From assembly GCF_002224245.2 (NCBI RefSeq), contig NZ_NKHK02000001.1, positions 62,001 to 126,000 of the forward strand: 64,000 nucleotides of DNA, given 5' to 3'. Each line of letters opens with the position of its first letter. Positions within the stretch are counted from its first letter, which is position 1. This stretch comes from Moraxella sp. VT-16-12 (lineage in GTDB: Bacteria; Pseudomonadota; Gammaproteobacteria; Pseudomonadales; Moraxellaceae). Positions 1 to 7,597 of the stretch are shown piece after piece. The notes under the pieces are model-generated. The model did no database searches. It saw only the letters and a program-made list of their open reading frames with translations, and was not told where the DNA came from. Both the position numbers and the translations under genes were made by a program.

Positions 1-179
1 AGAGCTTCACCATCTAAGCTGGATGTGTGAGTTTCAAGACTGGCTATTTCGTCTTGAATGGGTTTTAATGTCTCTTTGATGCGTTCGCAAATATAATTTG
101 CTTGTGATGATGTCAAACCTGACACATTAAAATAAGGATTTTTGGTTAAAAGTTTGGTTGTTAATTCTTGATAAATCAT
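1..179 (-). CDS. N-terminus of an uncharacterised protein (cut by window edge)
   Basis: The ATG at 177-179 (minus) opens 59 codons that run off the left edge without a stop. A good ribosome site, AAGGAA, lies about 6 bases upstream. The peptide starts MIYQELTTKLLTKNPYFNVS and is rich in Lys, Glu and Thr, with a predicted helical stretch (QANYICERIKETLKPIQDEIASL). There is no signal peptide or membrane segment. I do not recognise the family. It is read in the same direction as the phosphoesterase gene behind it, 85 bp away across an AT-rich gap, so it could be the last gene of the RNA-repair operon, but this is only position-based inference. Confidence 0.6.
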   Translation of the reverse strand, partial: MIYQELTTKLLTKNPYFNVSGLTSSQANYICERIKETLKPIQDEIASLETHTSSLDGEA

Positions 180-264
180 TACTATTCCTTAGGTAAAATT
201 TTAAATAATGGCATTATCATAGCATTATTTCATCAATTTTTAAATACTTTGATAAACCATTTAA

Positions 265-930
265 TTAAATTAAATGGTTTATTTTTAAAAGTTGATTATT
301 AATGATGACAGCATTGGTATTAATGTCTGCATATAATTGAGTCTCATCACCATTATCAAAATGAGAGACATTAGGCAAATTTTTTAAAAAGCCATTAATG
401 TCATCCATCGTCAAAAACCGCCCATGCAAATCAAAGCCCACATTTAAAATACGCCCTTGAACCTGTGCCACTCGGTCATGGATATGCCCATGCAGATGAT
501 AATAGCCTTTGTGGCGGCCGTCCCATTCATGAATGGGATAATGAAATAAAATCAATGTTTGTTTATGCTCAGGCAGTTTTAATTTTAAATAATCTTGTAC
601 CGATGATAATATGGGATTGCCATCGTTTTTAAGTTTATTTAAGAACTTTTCTTTATGTGTGGCGATTAAACTATCATGATTGCCCAGTATTAAATGATGC
701 TGCCCATTTAATTGGCTCAATAGTTTTTCTATGTGTTTAAGATTATGACTAAATGACACATCACCCAAATTATAGACAATATCATCAGGGCTGATAGTAT
801 TATTCCAAAGCTGAATAAGATATTTATCATGTTCATCAATATCATCGGTCTTTGGGCGAAATGTCGGACAAAATTTGATGATGTTTTTATGACTAAAATG
901 CAAATCCGAGGTAAAAAATAGCTTGCTCAT
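265..930 (-). CDS. Calcineurin-like metallophosphoesterase
   Basis: A 221-residue protein with the full two-metal phosphoesterase signature: D9-x-H11 (SDLHFSH), G56-D57 (YNLGDVSF), G83-N84-H85-D86, H130 (LILFHYPIHE) and G148-H149-I150-H151. It resembles the small cytosolic COG4186-type phosphoesterases. No signal peptide is seen. It lies 23 bp downstream of the kinase-ligase gene on the same strand, so the two are probably co-transcribed. In that setting a role in trimming 2',3'-cyclic phosphate or 3'-phosphate RNA ends before ligation is attractive. That is inferred from context; the family also includes enzymes acting on nucleotides and other phosphodiesters. Confidence 0.85.
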   Translation of the reverse strand: MSKLFFTSDLHFSHKNIIKFCPTFRPKTDDIDEHDKYLIQLWNNTISPDDIVYNLGDVSFSHNLKHIEKLLSQLNGQHHLILGNHDSLIATHKEKFLNKLKNDGNPILSSVQDYLKLKLPEHKQTLILFHYPIHEWDGRHKGYYHLHGHIHDRVAQVQGRILNVGFDLHGRFLTMDDINGFLKNLPNVSHFDNGDETQLYADINTNAVIINNQLLKINHLI

Positions 931-953
931 ATTTGATGGTGCCTTAAATCAAT

Positions 954-2450
954 TTATAAGGTGCTTAAAAACACTTGAATAAACTGGATTTTATCAAGCT
1001 CTGACAGTTGATTAAATGTATCTTGATTGGCTTTGATATGCTCAATCAAAGGATAATATTCTTCATCAACATGACGTTTATCCAGTTTTTTGGTAATATT
1101 TTTATCATTGCTACGCCCCAAAAATTTAGAAATCAAATAAAAGGGAGATTTTAATTTAAATAATAACTCTTTGCTTTGGCTGTCAAAAACCATAAAGCCT
1201 TCGTGTTTGACTTCTTTTAATCGCTGTTTTAAATCACCAAAAGGGATATTTTTGATTTGCTGTGGGCGTTTTAATAAAATGCCACTTTGTTCATAAAAAT
1301 TTTTGGCAATGTCATCCAATCTGTCTTCATCAAACTGTCTGCCTGTCGCCACATCAATCACGCCAATCAAAGTTTCGCCAAAGTCTTCTTTGATGATATG
1401 AACGTCTTTTTCGTCAGTAATCTCAAACAAAAAGGTATGATTGGGATATGCTTTAAAAAGAGCTTCATATTTTTGACAATGAGCTTTATTCATTTTGGCA
1501 AAATCGCTGTCTAATGACCCTGTGGTGGAATATAACACCTGATGATTAAAACTGGCATGATAACTGGGGTGGGTTTTATCTAATGCCACATAAGTACACA
1601 CGCCCAAAAAACCATTGACTTTGACCACCGCATCAACACGCTGTGTATCATCAATGCTAATGGGGTATTTGCTGTTTTTGGCGATACGCTCACTATAATT
1701 AAAGGTTTTTTTAAAGGGGCGTACGATGATATGATGATGTTCATCAATGATTGTACCACGCATCTCTATGAGAGCGTCATCAAAACGGTTATCAAAAAAT
1801 ACCTGTCTTTTATATTTTAAAACAGACAACTGTGGATATAAGTTTGAGCGTTTGCTGGTAAAATTGCGTTTGCCATAGTTTAAATAATCGTCAGTAATAT
1901 GACTTTGACGATTTTTATCAAAGGCGATGGTTTGATTGTCAAACTGAGTTAATTTATCAATCTCTGATTTGATGTCATCACTCATCGGTTTTATGGGTGT
2001 GATATGAATTTCATCACGCAAGCGATTATTATTTAATTTGATATAAGCGGATAAGACGTCATGTAATTTAACATGATGCGTATTATCAAAAAAATTATGT
2101 AGCCGATAAATCTCGGTGGTCAGCCCATGTTTGCGAGCCGAGCGTAATAGATGAATGCAGTTTGATGATTTTTGGTTGGTATTTGAGTTAATCACCAGCA
2201 TCGCCAAATTGCGGTTTTGACGGCATTTATCAAAGGCGTGTTTCATCATGGTTTGACCTGTGCGTACCGCTTTGTCAATACGCTCAGGCGTCCAATGGTA
2301 TCGACCTTGTTCGTCATACAGCAATTTGTCATTTTCAATATGCACAATCTCGCCATCAGGATGGGCCTGTTTAAACTCATCAATTTTGGTTTGGGCAAAG
2401 GTGGATTTGCCTGAGCCTTGATGACCACGAATCAAGATAAATTTTTGCAT
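954..2450 (-). CDS. Polynucleotide kinase-RNA ligase fusion (T4 Rnl1-like)
   Basis: A 498-residue protein. Residues 1 to about 190 form a P-loop kinase domain with Walker A GHQGSGKST at 9-17, as in polynucleotide 5'-kinases. The rest is an RNA ligase of the T4 RnlA/Rnl1 type: nucleotidyl-lysine motif K277-V-N-G, a motif III-like segment (FLFEITDE), motif IV EGFMVF near 417-422 and motif V FKLK near 431-434. This combination phosphorylates 5'-OH RNA ends and seals them. The open frame extends 95 codons further upstream, but I start at the ATG at 2450. It has a Shine-Dalgarno (AAGGAAACC) and starts exactly at the conserved P-loop strand, while the extra codons coincide with a structured RNA. 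Divergent from rtcR. Confidence 0.85.
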   Translation of the reverse strand: MQKFILIRGHQGSGKSTFAQTKIDEFKQAHPDGEIVHIENDKLLYDEQGRYHWTPERIDKAVRTGQTMMKHAFDKCRQNRNLAMLVINSNTNQKSSNCIHLLRSARKHGLTTEIYRLHNFFDNTHHVKLHDVLSAYIKLNNNRLRDEIHITPIKPMSDDIKSEIDKLTQFDNQTIAFDKNRQSHITDDYLNYGKRNFTSKRSNLYPQLSVLKYKRQVFFDNRFDDALIEMRGTIIDEHHHIIVRPFKKTFNYSERIAKNSKYPISIDDTQRVDAVVKVNGFLGVCTYVALDKTHPSYHASFNHQVLYSTTGSLDSDFAKMNKAHCQKYEALFKAYPNHTFLFEITDEKDVHIIKEDFGETLIGVIDVATGRQFDEDRLDDIAKNFYEQSGILLKRPQQIKNIPFGDLKQRLKEVKHEGFMVFDSQSKELLFKLKSPFYLISKFLGRSNDKNITKKLDKRHVDEEYYPLIEHIKANQDTFNQLSELDKIQFIQVFLSTL

Positions 2451-2471
2451 GATGGTTTCCTTATTGTCATT

Positions 2472-2708
2472 TGGTGGACATGACGGGATTCGAACCCGCA
2501 GCAATGAGATGACTGCCGTTTTTAGTCGTACAGCCAAGAAATTTTGTTGGAAAACGTGCGCCAGTGGTTGACCATTTACCATAGCCAGCACCTGCAATCC
2601 GCAACCGTGCCAAAACACCTGCTCGCCCATCTCATCTGGTATTACCCAGCCCGCCCAAGAACCAACGTTTTTGGCGGTGGCGTCCCTTTGTATGCCAACA
2701 TGCCCATG
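2472..2708 (-). ncRNA. Candidate tRNA-mimic / Y-like non-coding RNA
   Basis: Read leftwards from about 2708. A 7-bp acceptor stem can form between GGGCATG (2705-2699) and CATGTCC (2482-2476), followed by discriminator A and CCA (2474-2472). A D-arm-like hairpin GGC/GCC (2696-2694 with 2681-2679) has AAAGGG in its loop. A perfect T-arm has stem GCGGG/CCCGT with loop TTCGAAT (2499-2483). The anticodon arm is replaced by about 170 nt folding back through GCCAA/TTGGC (2675-2671, 2537-2533) and GTTGG/CCAAC (2666-2662, 2550-2546), then a small GACT/AGTC hairpin. This order resembles bacterial Y RNAs (YrlA), known to mimic tRNA and to sit in RtcR-controlled operons. No Ro/TROVE gene is nearby, and I see no clear Ro-binding motif. 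It could instead be an unrelated tRNA-derived RNA. Confidence 0.6.
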
Positions 2709-2718
2709 ATGGTGATAA

Positions 2719-2737
2719 TTCAATTGTTGTGCCAAGT
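2719..2737 (-). promoter_or_regulatory. Candidate sigma-54 (-24/-12) promoter
   Basis: Read leftwards: TTGGCAC, five bases, TTGAA. The -24 half is a perfect consensus and the spacing is right. The -12 half has TTGA instead of TTGC, one departure at a usually invariant base. The predicted start near 2708 lies three bases before the 5' end of the tRNA-like RNA, which supports the call. RtcR, encoded divergently, needs sigma-54, and rpoN is at 37910-39532. Confidence 0.5.
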
Positions 2738-2833
2738 TTCAAAATGGCAGATAATTTTTATATAACTAATTGATTTTAAAAGTATAATTAAATCATTGTG
2801 GTGTGGGTGTGATAAATGGCGTTGGCAGAAATG

Positions 2834-2879
2834 ATAGAAAATTTTCTATGATTATCATAAAAAATAGAAAATATGCTAT
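2834..2879. promoter_or_regulatory. Twin palindromes, likely RtcR enhancer sites
   Basis: Two 16-bp sites start exactly 30 bp apart, about three helical turns. The first (2834-2849) is the perfect palindrome ATAGAAAATTTTCTAT. The second (2864-2879) is the near-copy ATAGAAAATATGCTAT. Each is followed by GAT and a nearby ATCAT. They lie about 100-140 bp upstream of the candidate sigma-54 promoter and just ahead of rtcR, the usual place for upstream activator sites that also autoregulate the activator. Binding by RtcR is inferred. Confidence 0.55.
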
Positions 2880-2920
2880 GATGGTATCATATTTTGGGGA
2901 TGGATTGATTGGGTAAACAG

Positions 2921-4513
2921 ATGAAAAAAACAGTCATGATTGGTTTTTTGGGCACAGTGCTGGACGATGGATTTAGCCAAAAACGCCACAAAAAATGGCG
3001 ACCTAATGTCAATGTGCATCATGTGCTAGACATTGACCGTGTGGAGCTATTTATCGCTCCGCAGTATGAGCGACTTGCCTTGCAGGTGGCAGATGACATT
3101 TATAGTATTCGCCCTGACATGCACATCAATTTTGTCAATATGCCCCTTGATAATCCTTGGGATTTTGGCGAAGTTTATGAAAAGTTGGCAAGCTGGGCGG
3201 ATAGCTATGAGTTTGATATTGAAAAAGAAAACTATCTGACGCACATCACCACAGGCACGCACGTGGCACAGATTTGTTTGTTTTTGCTGGTAGAGAGTCG
3301 GCAAATCCCTAGCGTGCTACTACAAACTGCACCCCCCAAAGGCGATGATGCTTTGTGCAAAACTGAGCTGATTGACCTTGATTTGGCACGCTATGATGTG
3401 CTTGCCAGTCGCCTAGATACGGTCAAAAACGACGCGATGAAGTTTTTAAAGACAGGCATTGAGACCAAAAACGCTGCCTTTAACCGCTTGATTGGACAAA
3501 TTGAGCAGGTGGCGATGGGCTCAAATTCTCCCATGCTTATCATGGGGGCAACAGGGGCGGGCAAATCTCGGCTTGCCAAACGCATTTATGAACTCAAAAA
3601 AGCTCGGCATTTGGTCAGTGGGCGGTTTGTGGACGTGAATTGTGCCACGCTTCGTGGTGATATGGCGTATTCGGCATTATTTGGTCATAAAAAAGGGGCG
3701 TTTACTGGGGCGATGACTGCCCGAGATGGTTATCTTTTGACCGCTCATAAGGGCGTGCTGTTTTTGGATGAAATTGGGGAGTTGGGAGCCGATGAACAAG
3801 CCATGCTTTTGACCGCCCTAGAAGATAAATCTTTTTATCCGATGGGTTCAGATACACCTGTACATAGTGATTTTTGGCTGATTGCAGGCACCAACAAAGA
3901 CTTAAAAGCGTGTGTCAAGGCAGGGACGTTTCGTGAAGATTTGTACGCTCGCATCAATATATGGCAGTATGTGCTACCTGCCCTTGCTCATAGGCGAGAA
4001 GACATCGCTCCCAACATTAACTACCAGCTTGCGGTGGCAAACCAAGAGCTTGGTCGCACGGTGCGATTTGATAAAGCGGCGTATGAGCGGTATTTGGTGT
4101 TTGCCATGAGCGAGCAGGCGGTGTGGACGGGCAATTTTCGGGATTTGTCCGCCAGTTTATTAAGGCTTGCCACGCTTGCCACAGGTGGGCGGATTGATGA
4201 AGGCTTGGTAGATGATGAAATCAGGAGACTGCTAGATTTGTGGGTAGATGATGAGCCTTTGTGTCATCAACAAGCGGTTTTGTTAAGTCATCAGTTGCAG
4301 CAAAAAATAGAGCATTTGCACATTGATGAATTTGACAAAATGCAGCTGATAAATGTCATCAAGTTTTGTCAAGCACATGACAGTCTGGCAAGTGCAGGGC
4401 GAGCGTTGTTTGATGTCTCACGAAAGGGCAAGACCACCAGTAATGATAGTGATAGGCTAAGAAAATATTTGGGGAAATTTGGAATCACTTGGCAGGACAT
4501 TTGTCGTTTGTAA
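2921..4513 (+). CDS. rtcR: RtcR, sigma-54-dependent activator of RNA repair
   Basis: A 530-residue activator. The N-terminal ~180 residues match the RtcR/CARF-type sensory domain (MKKTVMIGFLGTVLDDG..., later THITTGTHV), which senses an RNA-end ligand. Then comes an AAA+ domain with Walker A GATGAGKS (209-216), the sigma-54 contact loop GAFTGA (259-264) and Walker B VLFLDEIGE. A C-terminal helix-turn-helix region follows. I chose the ATG at 2921 because family members begin there; an in-frame TTG at 2909 with GGGGA upstream would add four residues. Elsewhere RtcR switches on rtcBA after RNA damage. Here the divergent genes are a kinase-ligase and a phosphoesterase, so it probably controls those. 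It ends 3 bp from dedA, tail to tail. Confidence 0.93.
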   Translation: MKKTVMIGFLGTVLDDGFSQKRHKKWRPNVNVHHVLDIDRVELFIAPQYERLALQVADDIYSIRPDMHINFVNMPLDNPWDFGEVYEKLASWADSYEFDIEKENYLTHITTGTHVAQICLFLLVESRQIPSVLLQTAPPKGDDALCKTELIDLDLARYDVLASRLDTVKNDAMKFLKTGIETKNAAFNRLIGQIEQVAMGSNSPMLIMGATGAGKSRLAKRIYELKKARHLVSGRFVDVNCATLRGDMAYSALFGHKKGAFTGAMTARDGYLLTAHKGVLFLDEIGELGADEQAMLLTALEDKSFYPMGSDTPVHSDFWLIAGTNKDLKACVKAGTFREDLYARINIWQYVLPALAHRREDIAPNINYQLAVANQELGRTVRFDKAAYERYLVFAMSEQAVWTGNFRDLSASLLRLATLATGGRIDEGLVDDEIRRLLDLWVDDEPLCHQQAVLLSHQLQQKIEHLHIDEFDKMQLINVIKFCQAHDSLASAGRALFDVSRKGKTTSNDSDRLRKYLGKFGITWQDICRL

Positions 4514-4516
4514 AAG

Positions 4517-5143
4517 TCATTTATCCTGTGTGAAAAAATGCTTTTTTATTCTAAAAAATATCACCACACCCAAAACCATCACGGTCGTTAATACCACCAT
4601 TTTGCTGATGGGAGCAATAAACGTGGCAACTTGTTCATAATTTGCTCCAAGCACATAGCCGGCATAAGCCAGTAGCGTTGTCCAAATCGCTGAGCCGATG
4701 GCGGTCAATACCAAAAATGGCAATAATGGCATACGATTCATGCCCGCAGGAATGGAAATCAGCGAGCGAATGGCAGGTATCATCCGCCCAAAAAAGATGA
4801 CTGCTTTGCCGTATTTATTAAACCACGTTTGTGTGTTGGTGATGTCATTTGTGTCAATCAGTAAGTATTTGCCGTATTTTTTGGTGAGCTGATACAAACG
4901 CTGTTCATCAAACATTGTCCCCAGATAATACAATGGCAATGCCCCAAGCACCGAGCCTAAGGTGCCAGCAATAATCACAGCGATGATGTTCATTTTGCCC
5001 AGTGCTGCTGCAAAACCAGCCGCAGGCATAATCAGCTCACTAGGAATGGGTGGAAAGACATTTTCCAAAAACATCATCAGTGCCACACCTACCAACCCAA
5101 GCTCTTGCATCATGACAAGTATCCATTCGCTGAGTTTGTCCAT
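4517..5143 (-). CDS. DedA-family membrane protein
   Basis: About 208 residues with the DedA/VTT (SNARE-associated) pattern: hydrophobic segments near residues 10-70, the motif FFGRMIPAIRSLISIPAGMNRMP in mid-protein, and two C-terminal membrane helices. DedA proteins sit in the inner membrane and are tied to lipid-carrier (undecaprenyl phosphate) transport, membrane-potential maintenance and drug tolerance. I start at the ATG at 5143 (MDKLSEW...), preceded by GGGGGA; a TTG four codons earlier is less likely. The gene meets rtcR tail to tail with 3 bp between. The exact subfamily is not resolved. Confidence 0.85.
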   Translation of the reverse strand: MDKLSEWILVMMQELGLVGVALMMFLENVFPPIPSELIMPAAGFAAALGKMNIIAVIIAGTLGSVLGALPLYYLGTMFDEQRLYQLTKKYGKYLLIDTNDITNTQTWFNKYGKAVIFFGRMIPAIRSLISIPAGMNRMPLLPFLVLTAIGSAIWTTLLAYAGYVLGANYEQVATFIAPISKMVVLTTVMVLGVVIFFRIKKHFFTQDK

Positions 5144-5256
5144 ACTATCCCCCAAACTATATATCGGTCGGCTATGATAGCAGAAAAAACGCTTTTTTGG
5201 CAGGGTGGATTTTGTTATAATAATAGATTATTTTTGTAAAAATTAAGTGAGACACC

Positions 5257-5751
5257 ATGACCACATTTACTGACCAAAAAAACGCCGTTACCCACATTGA
5301 AGGGGCGCTATATGACAACCAAAATTTGCGTATTGGCATTGCGGTAGGTCGCTTTAATGGCTTTTTGGTAGAAAGTTTGGTGGAAGGGGCGTTGGATGCA
5401 CTGCTTCGTCATGGCGTGCAAGGGGCTAATATCACCGTGGTGCGTGTGCCGGGAGCGTTTGAGCTGCCTTTGACTGCCAAACGTATGGCAAAAAGTGGCA
5501 ATTATGATGCCATTGTGGTGCTTGGTGCGATTATCCGTGGGGCGACACCGCATTTTGATATTGTGGCAAGTGAGTCTGCCAAGGGGCTAAGCCATGTGGC
5601 ACTACATTTGGACATTCCTGTGATTAATGGTATTTTGACCACCGAAAACATTGAGCAAACCATTGAGCGTGCTGGCACTAAGGCAGGCAACAAAGGCTAT
5701 GAAGCTGCCATGACTGCCATTGAGATGGTCAGCACCTTAAAAGCAATTTAA
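5257..5751 (+). CDS. ribH: 6,7-dimethyl-8-ribityllumazine synthase
   Basis: A 164-residue lumazine synthase, the penultimate enzyme of riboflavin synthesis. It condenses the ribityl-aminopyrimidine with dihydroxybutanone phosphate. Visible family motifs are [16 protein letters not shown] (substrate-ring contact), RVPGAFELP, and the phosphate/catalytic loop RGATPHFD with His99. The N-terminal ~20 residues are a variable extension. It is followed by nusB after 138 bp, the classical ribH-nusB-thiL-pgpA order of gammaproteobacteria. No FMN riboswitch is visible in the 113 bp before it. Confidence 0.95.
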   Translation: MTTFTDQKNAVTHIEGALYDNQNLRIGIAVGRFNGFLVESLVEGALDALLRHGVQGANITVVRVPGAFELPLTAKRMAKSGNYDAIVVLGAIIRGATPHFDIVASESAKGLSHVALHLDIPVINGILTTENIEQTIERAGTKAGNKGYEAAMTAIEMVSTLKAI

Positions 5752-5889
5752 TGGCTGATGAAACAATTATGGCAGACAGTGCTGTCTGTTTGATTATTTA
5801 ACAATCTATATCAACGAGTATCGCTGGCAAAAAAGCAGTCAAGTTACTGTTTTGCCATTTGATAGGTTAATCTATTTTCAAGGTCAATC

Positions 5890-6450
5890 ATGAATACCCC
5901 AAACCCTGACAACGCTCCCAACACGTTTGATATCAGTCAAACTGGTTACAAAACCACCCATACAGCCGTGCGTAAAGCTCGCCGTTTTGCCCTGCAAGGG
6001 CTTTATGAGTGGTTGATGACGGATTTTCGTTTTGACTCTGAAAACAAAGATTTAAAAGGTGGCAACGAGCCACATACCATCACCGCTCGCACCCGAGCTG
6101 ACAACGCCATGCATACGGTGCATTTGGGTTATTATCATGAGCTGATGCGTAACATTCCAGAGCAGGCAGGCGAGCTGATTGTGGAGATTTCAACGCTTTT
6201 GGACCGTAATTTTAATCGTTTGGATGTGATTGAGCGGGCGGTGCTATTGATTGGGACGTATGAACTAAAACACAGCCTGCACATTCCCTATAAAGTGGTG
6301 ATTGATGAAGCCATACAGCTCAACACCCACTTTGGGGCGACAGATGCACATAAGTTTATCAATGCTATTTTGGATAAATATGCCAAAAAAGTGCGTGAAT
6401 TGGAATACAACGCCAACAAAGCCAAAAAAACAAAAAACAGCGAACAATAA
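5890..6450 (+). CDS. nusB: Transcription antitermination protein NusB
   Basis: A 186-residue NusB, which with NusE/S10 binds boxA RNA and supports antitermination on rRNA operons. The start of the fold is recognisable at [19 protein letters not shown] (residues 27-45), and the C-terminal part at [19 protein letters not shown] and [31 protein letters not shown]. It is about 45 residues longer than the usual ~140, with a leader before the first helix and an insertion ([17 protein letters not shown]). A Lys/Asn-rich tail ends the protein. A terminator follows at 6458-6483. Confidence 0.93.
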   Translation: MNTPNPDNAPNTFDISQTGYKTTHTAVRKARRFALQGLYEWLMTDFRFDSENKDLKGGNEPHTITARTRADNAMHTVHLGYYHELMRNIPEQAGELIVEISTLLDRNFNRLDVIERAVLLIGTYELKHSLHIPYKVVIDEAIQLNTHFGATDAHKFINAILDKYAKKVRELEYNANKAKKTKNSEQ

Positions 6451-6457
6451 ACAAGAT

Positions 6458-6483
6458 AAGGCGGAAAAATTTTCGCCTTTTCT
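6458..6483 (+). terminator. Intrinsic terminator after nusB
   Basis: Inverted repeat AAGGCG/CGCCTT (6458-6463 and 6474-6479) around GAAAAATTTT, followed by a short T-rich tract (TTTTCT). It lies 8 bp after the nusB stop. Confidence 0.65.
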
Positions 6484-6580
6484 ATTCAAGGTAAAACACC
6501 ATGTCAAATCACCGCAGGCGTTTTAATGACATTAAGGTGTTGTTAATCAAAATCTTAATTGTGTCAGTTATGGATAAATC

Positions 6581-7519
6581 ATGTCCGAATTTTCCCTAAT
6601 TTATCAGCATTTTCAACACGCCACCAAAAAACACACCAACACCACACTTGGTATTGGTGATGACTGTGCTGTCAGCGGTGTGCCAGCAGATAGCGAGCTG
6701 GTGAGCTGTGTGGATACGCTGGTGATGGGACGACATTTTCCTATTGGCACAAGTGCTTATGCCATTGGATTTAAAGCGGTGGCGGTCAATTTATCCGACC
6801 TTGCCAGTATGGGAGCGACCCCTTATGCCATTTTATTAGGCATCTCTTTACCCAGTGAGCTGGCAAATGATGATTTTTTGGCAGAGCTTGTGCGTGGTGT
6901 GGGTGATGTTTGTGAGCAGTTTGGCGTGGAGCTGATTGGTGGGGATACCACAGGCTCATCGGTTTTGACCCTGTCAGTTACAGCACTTGGGTTTGTGCCA
7001 AAAGGGCAAGCCATCAAACGAGCGGGGGCAAACATTGATGATGTGGTGTGTGTCAGTGGTGATATTGGCTTGGCAAGTGTTGCTTTGCAAGCGGTATTGC
7101 AAGGCAAAAACACGCCCCTACAATCCGCCTTAGATTTACCGCAGCCACAAGTGGCGTTAGGGCAGGCACTACGTGGCTTTGCCAGTAGCATGATAGACAT
7201 CTCGGACGGTTTGGGGCAGGATTTGGGGCATATTTTGACGGCAAGCCAAGTGGGTGCGGTGATTGAGCTGGACAAAATCCCCACCCATGATGAGCTTAAT
7301 CAACTGTCCTTTGAGCAAAAATATCAACACATCATCAATGGTGGTGATGATTATCAATTATTATTTACCATTTCACCTGATAATCTGACCCATTTTCAAA
7401 ACAAGCACCCAAATTTGCCCATTTACCCGATTGGGCGAATTGTTGCAGGTGATACCCTAACTTTGTGCTATCAAGATGAACAGGTGATGATGAATATCCA
7501 AGGCTGGCAACATTTTTGA
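6581..7519 (+). CDS. thiL: Thiamine-monophosphate kinase
   Basis: A 312-residue ThiL, which phosphorylates thiamine monophosphate to the pyrophosphate cofactor. Motifs in order are GIGDDCAV (metal/nucleotide aspartates), MGRHFPIGTSAYAIGFKAVAVNLSDLASMGATP, LIGGDTTGSS, MIDISDGLGQDLGHIL and the C-terminal INGGDDYQLLFT. All expected catalytic aspartates are present and the length is normal. The ATG at 6581 fits the conserved N-terminus MSEFSLI. It is part of the nusB-thiL-pgpA neighbourhood, here interrupted by one extra gene before pgpA. Confidence 0.95.
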   Translation: MSEFSLIYQHFQHATKKHTNTTLGIGDDCAVSGVPADSELVSCVDTLVMGRHFPIGTSAYAIGFKAVAVNLSDLASMGATPYAILLGISLPSELANDDFLAELVRGVGDVCEQFGVELIGGDTTGSSVLTLSVTALGFVPKGQAIKRAGANIDDVVCVSGDIGLASVALQAVLQGKNTPLQSALDLPQPQVALGQALRGFASSMIDISDGLGQDLGHILTASQVGAVIELDKIPTHDELNQLSFEQKYQHIINGGDDYQLLFTISPDNLTHFQNKHPNLPIYPIGRIVAGDTLTLCYQDEQVMMNIQGWQHF

Positions 7520-7597
7520 TGGGTTACCCAAGTCTCATTGATAAATATCTTGATTTATGATACGTTGATGACATCATTAGCAAAAGGAGTGAGTATT

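Noticed and set aside
2472-2530. Ordinary tRNA gene or tRNA 3'-end attachment site
   Set aside because: The T-arm and CCA are tRNA-like, but the matching acceptor strand is 217 nt away and there is no normal anticodon arm. I see no integrase or second copy of the sequence in the window.
2581-2640. Second sigma-54-like motif (TTGGCACGGTTGC, minus strand)
   Set aside because: The spacing between GG and GC elements is wrong for a -24/-12 promoter.
2472-2705. tmRNA (ssrA)
   Set aside because: It has CCA and a G3-U70 pair, but it is only about 235 nt and I find no tag frame ending in the usual Leu-Ala-Ala stop.
2451-2735. Upstream extension of the kinase-ligase reading frame by 95 codons
   Set aside because: The frame is open, but this interval overlaps the tRNA-like RNA, the conserved P-loop begins at the ATG at 2450, and that ATG has a proper ribosome site.
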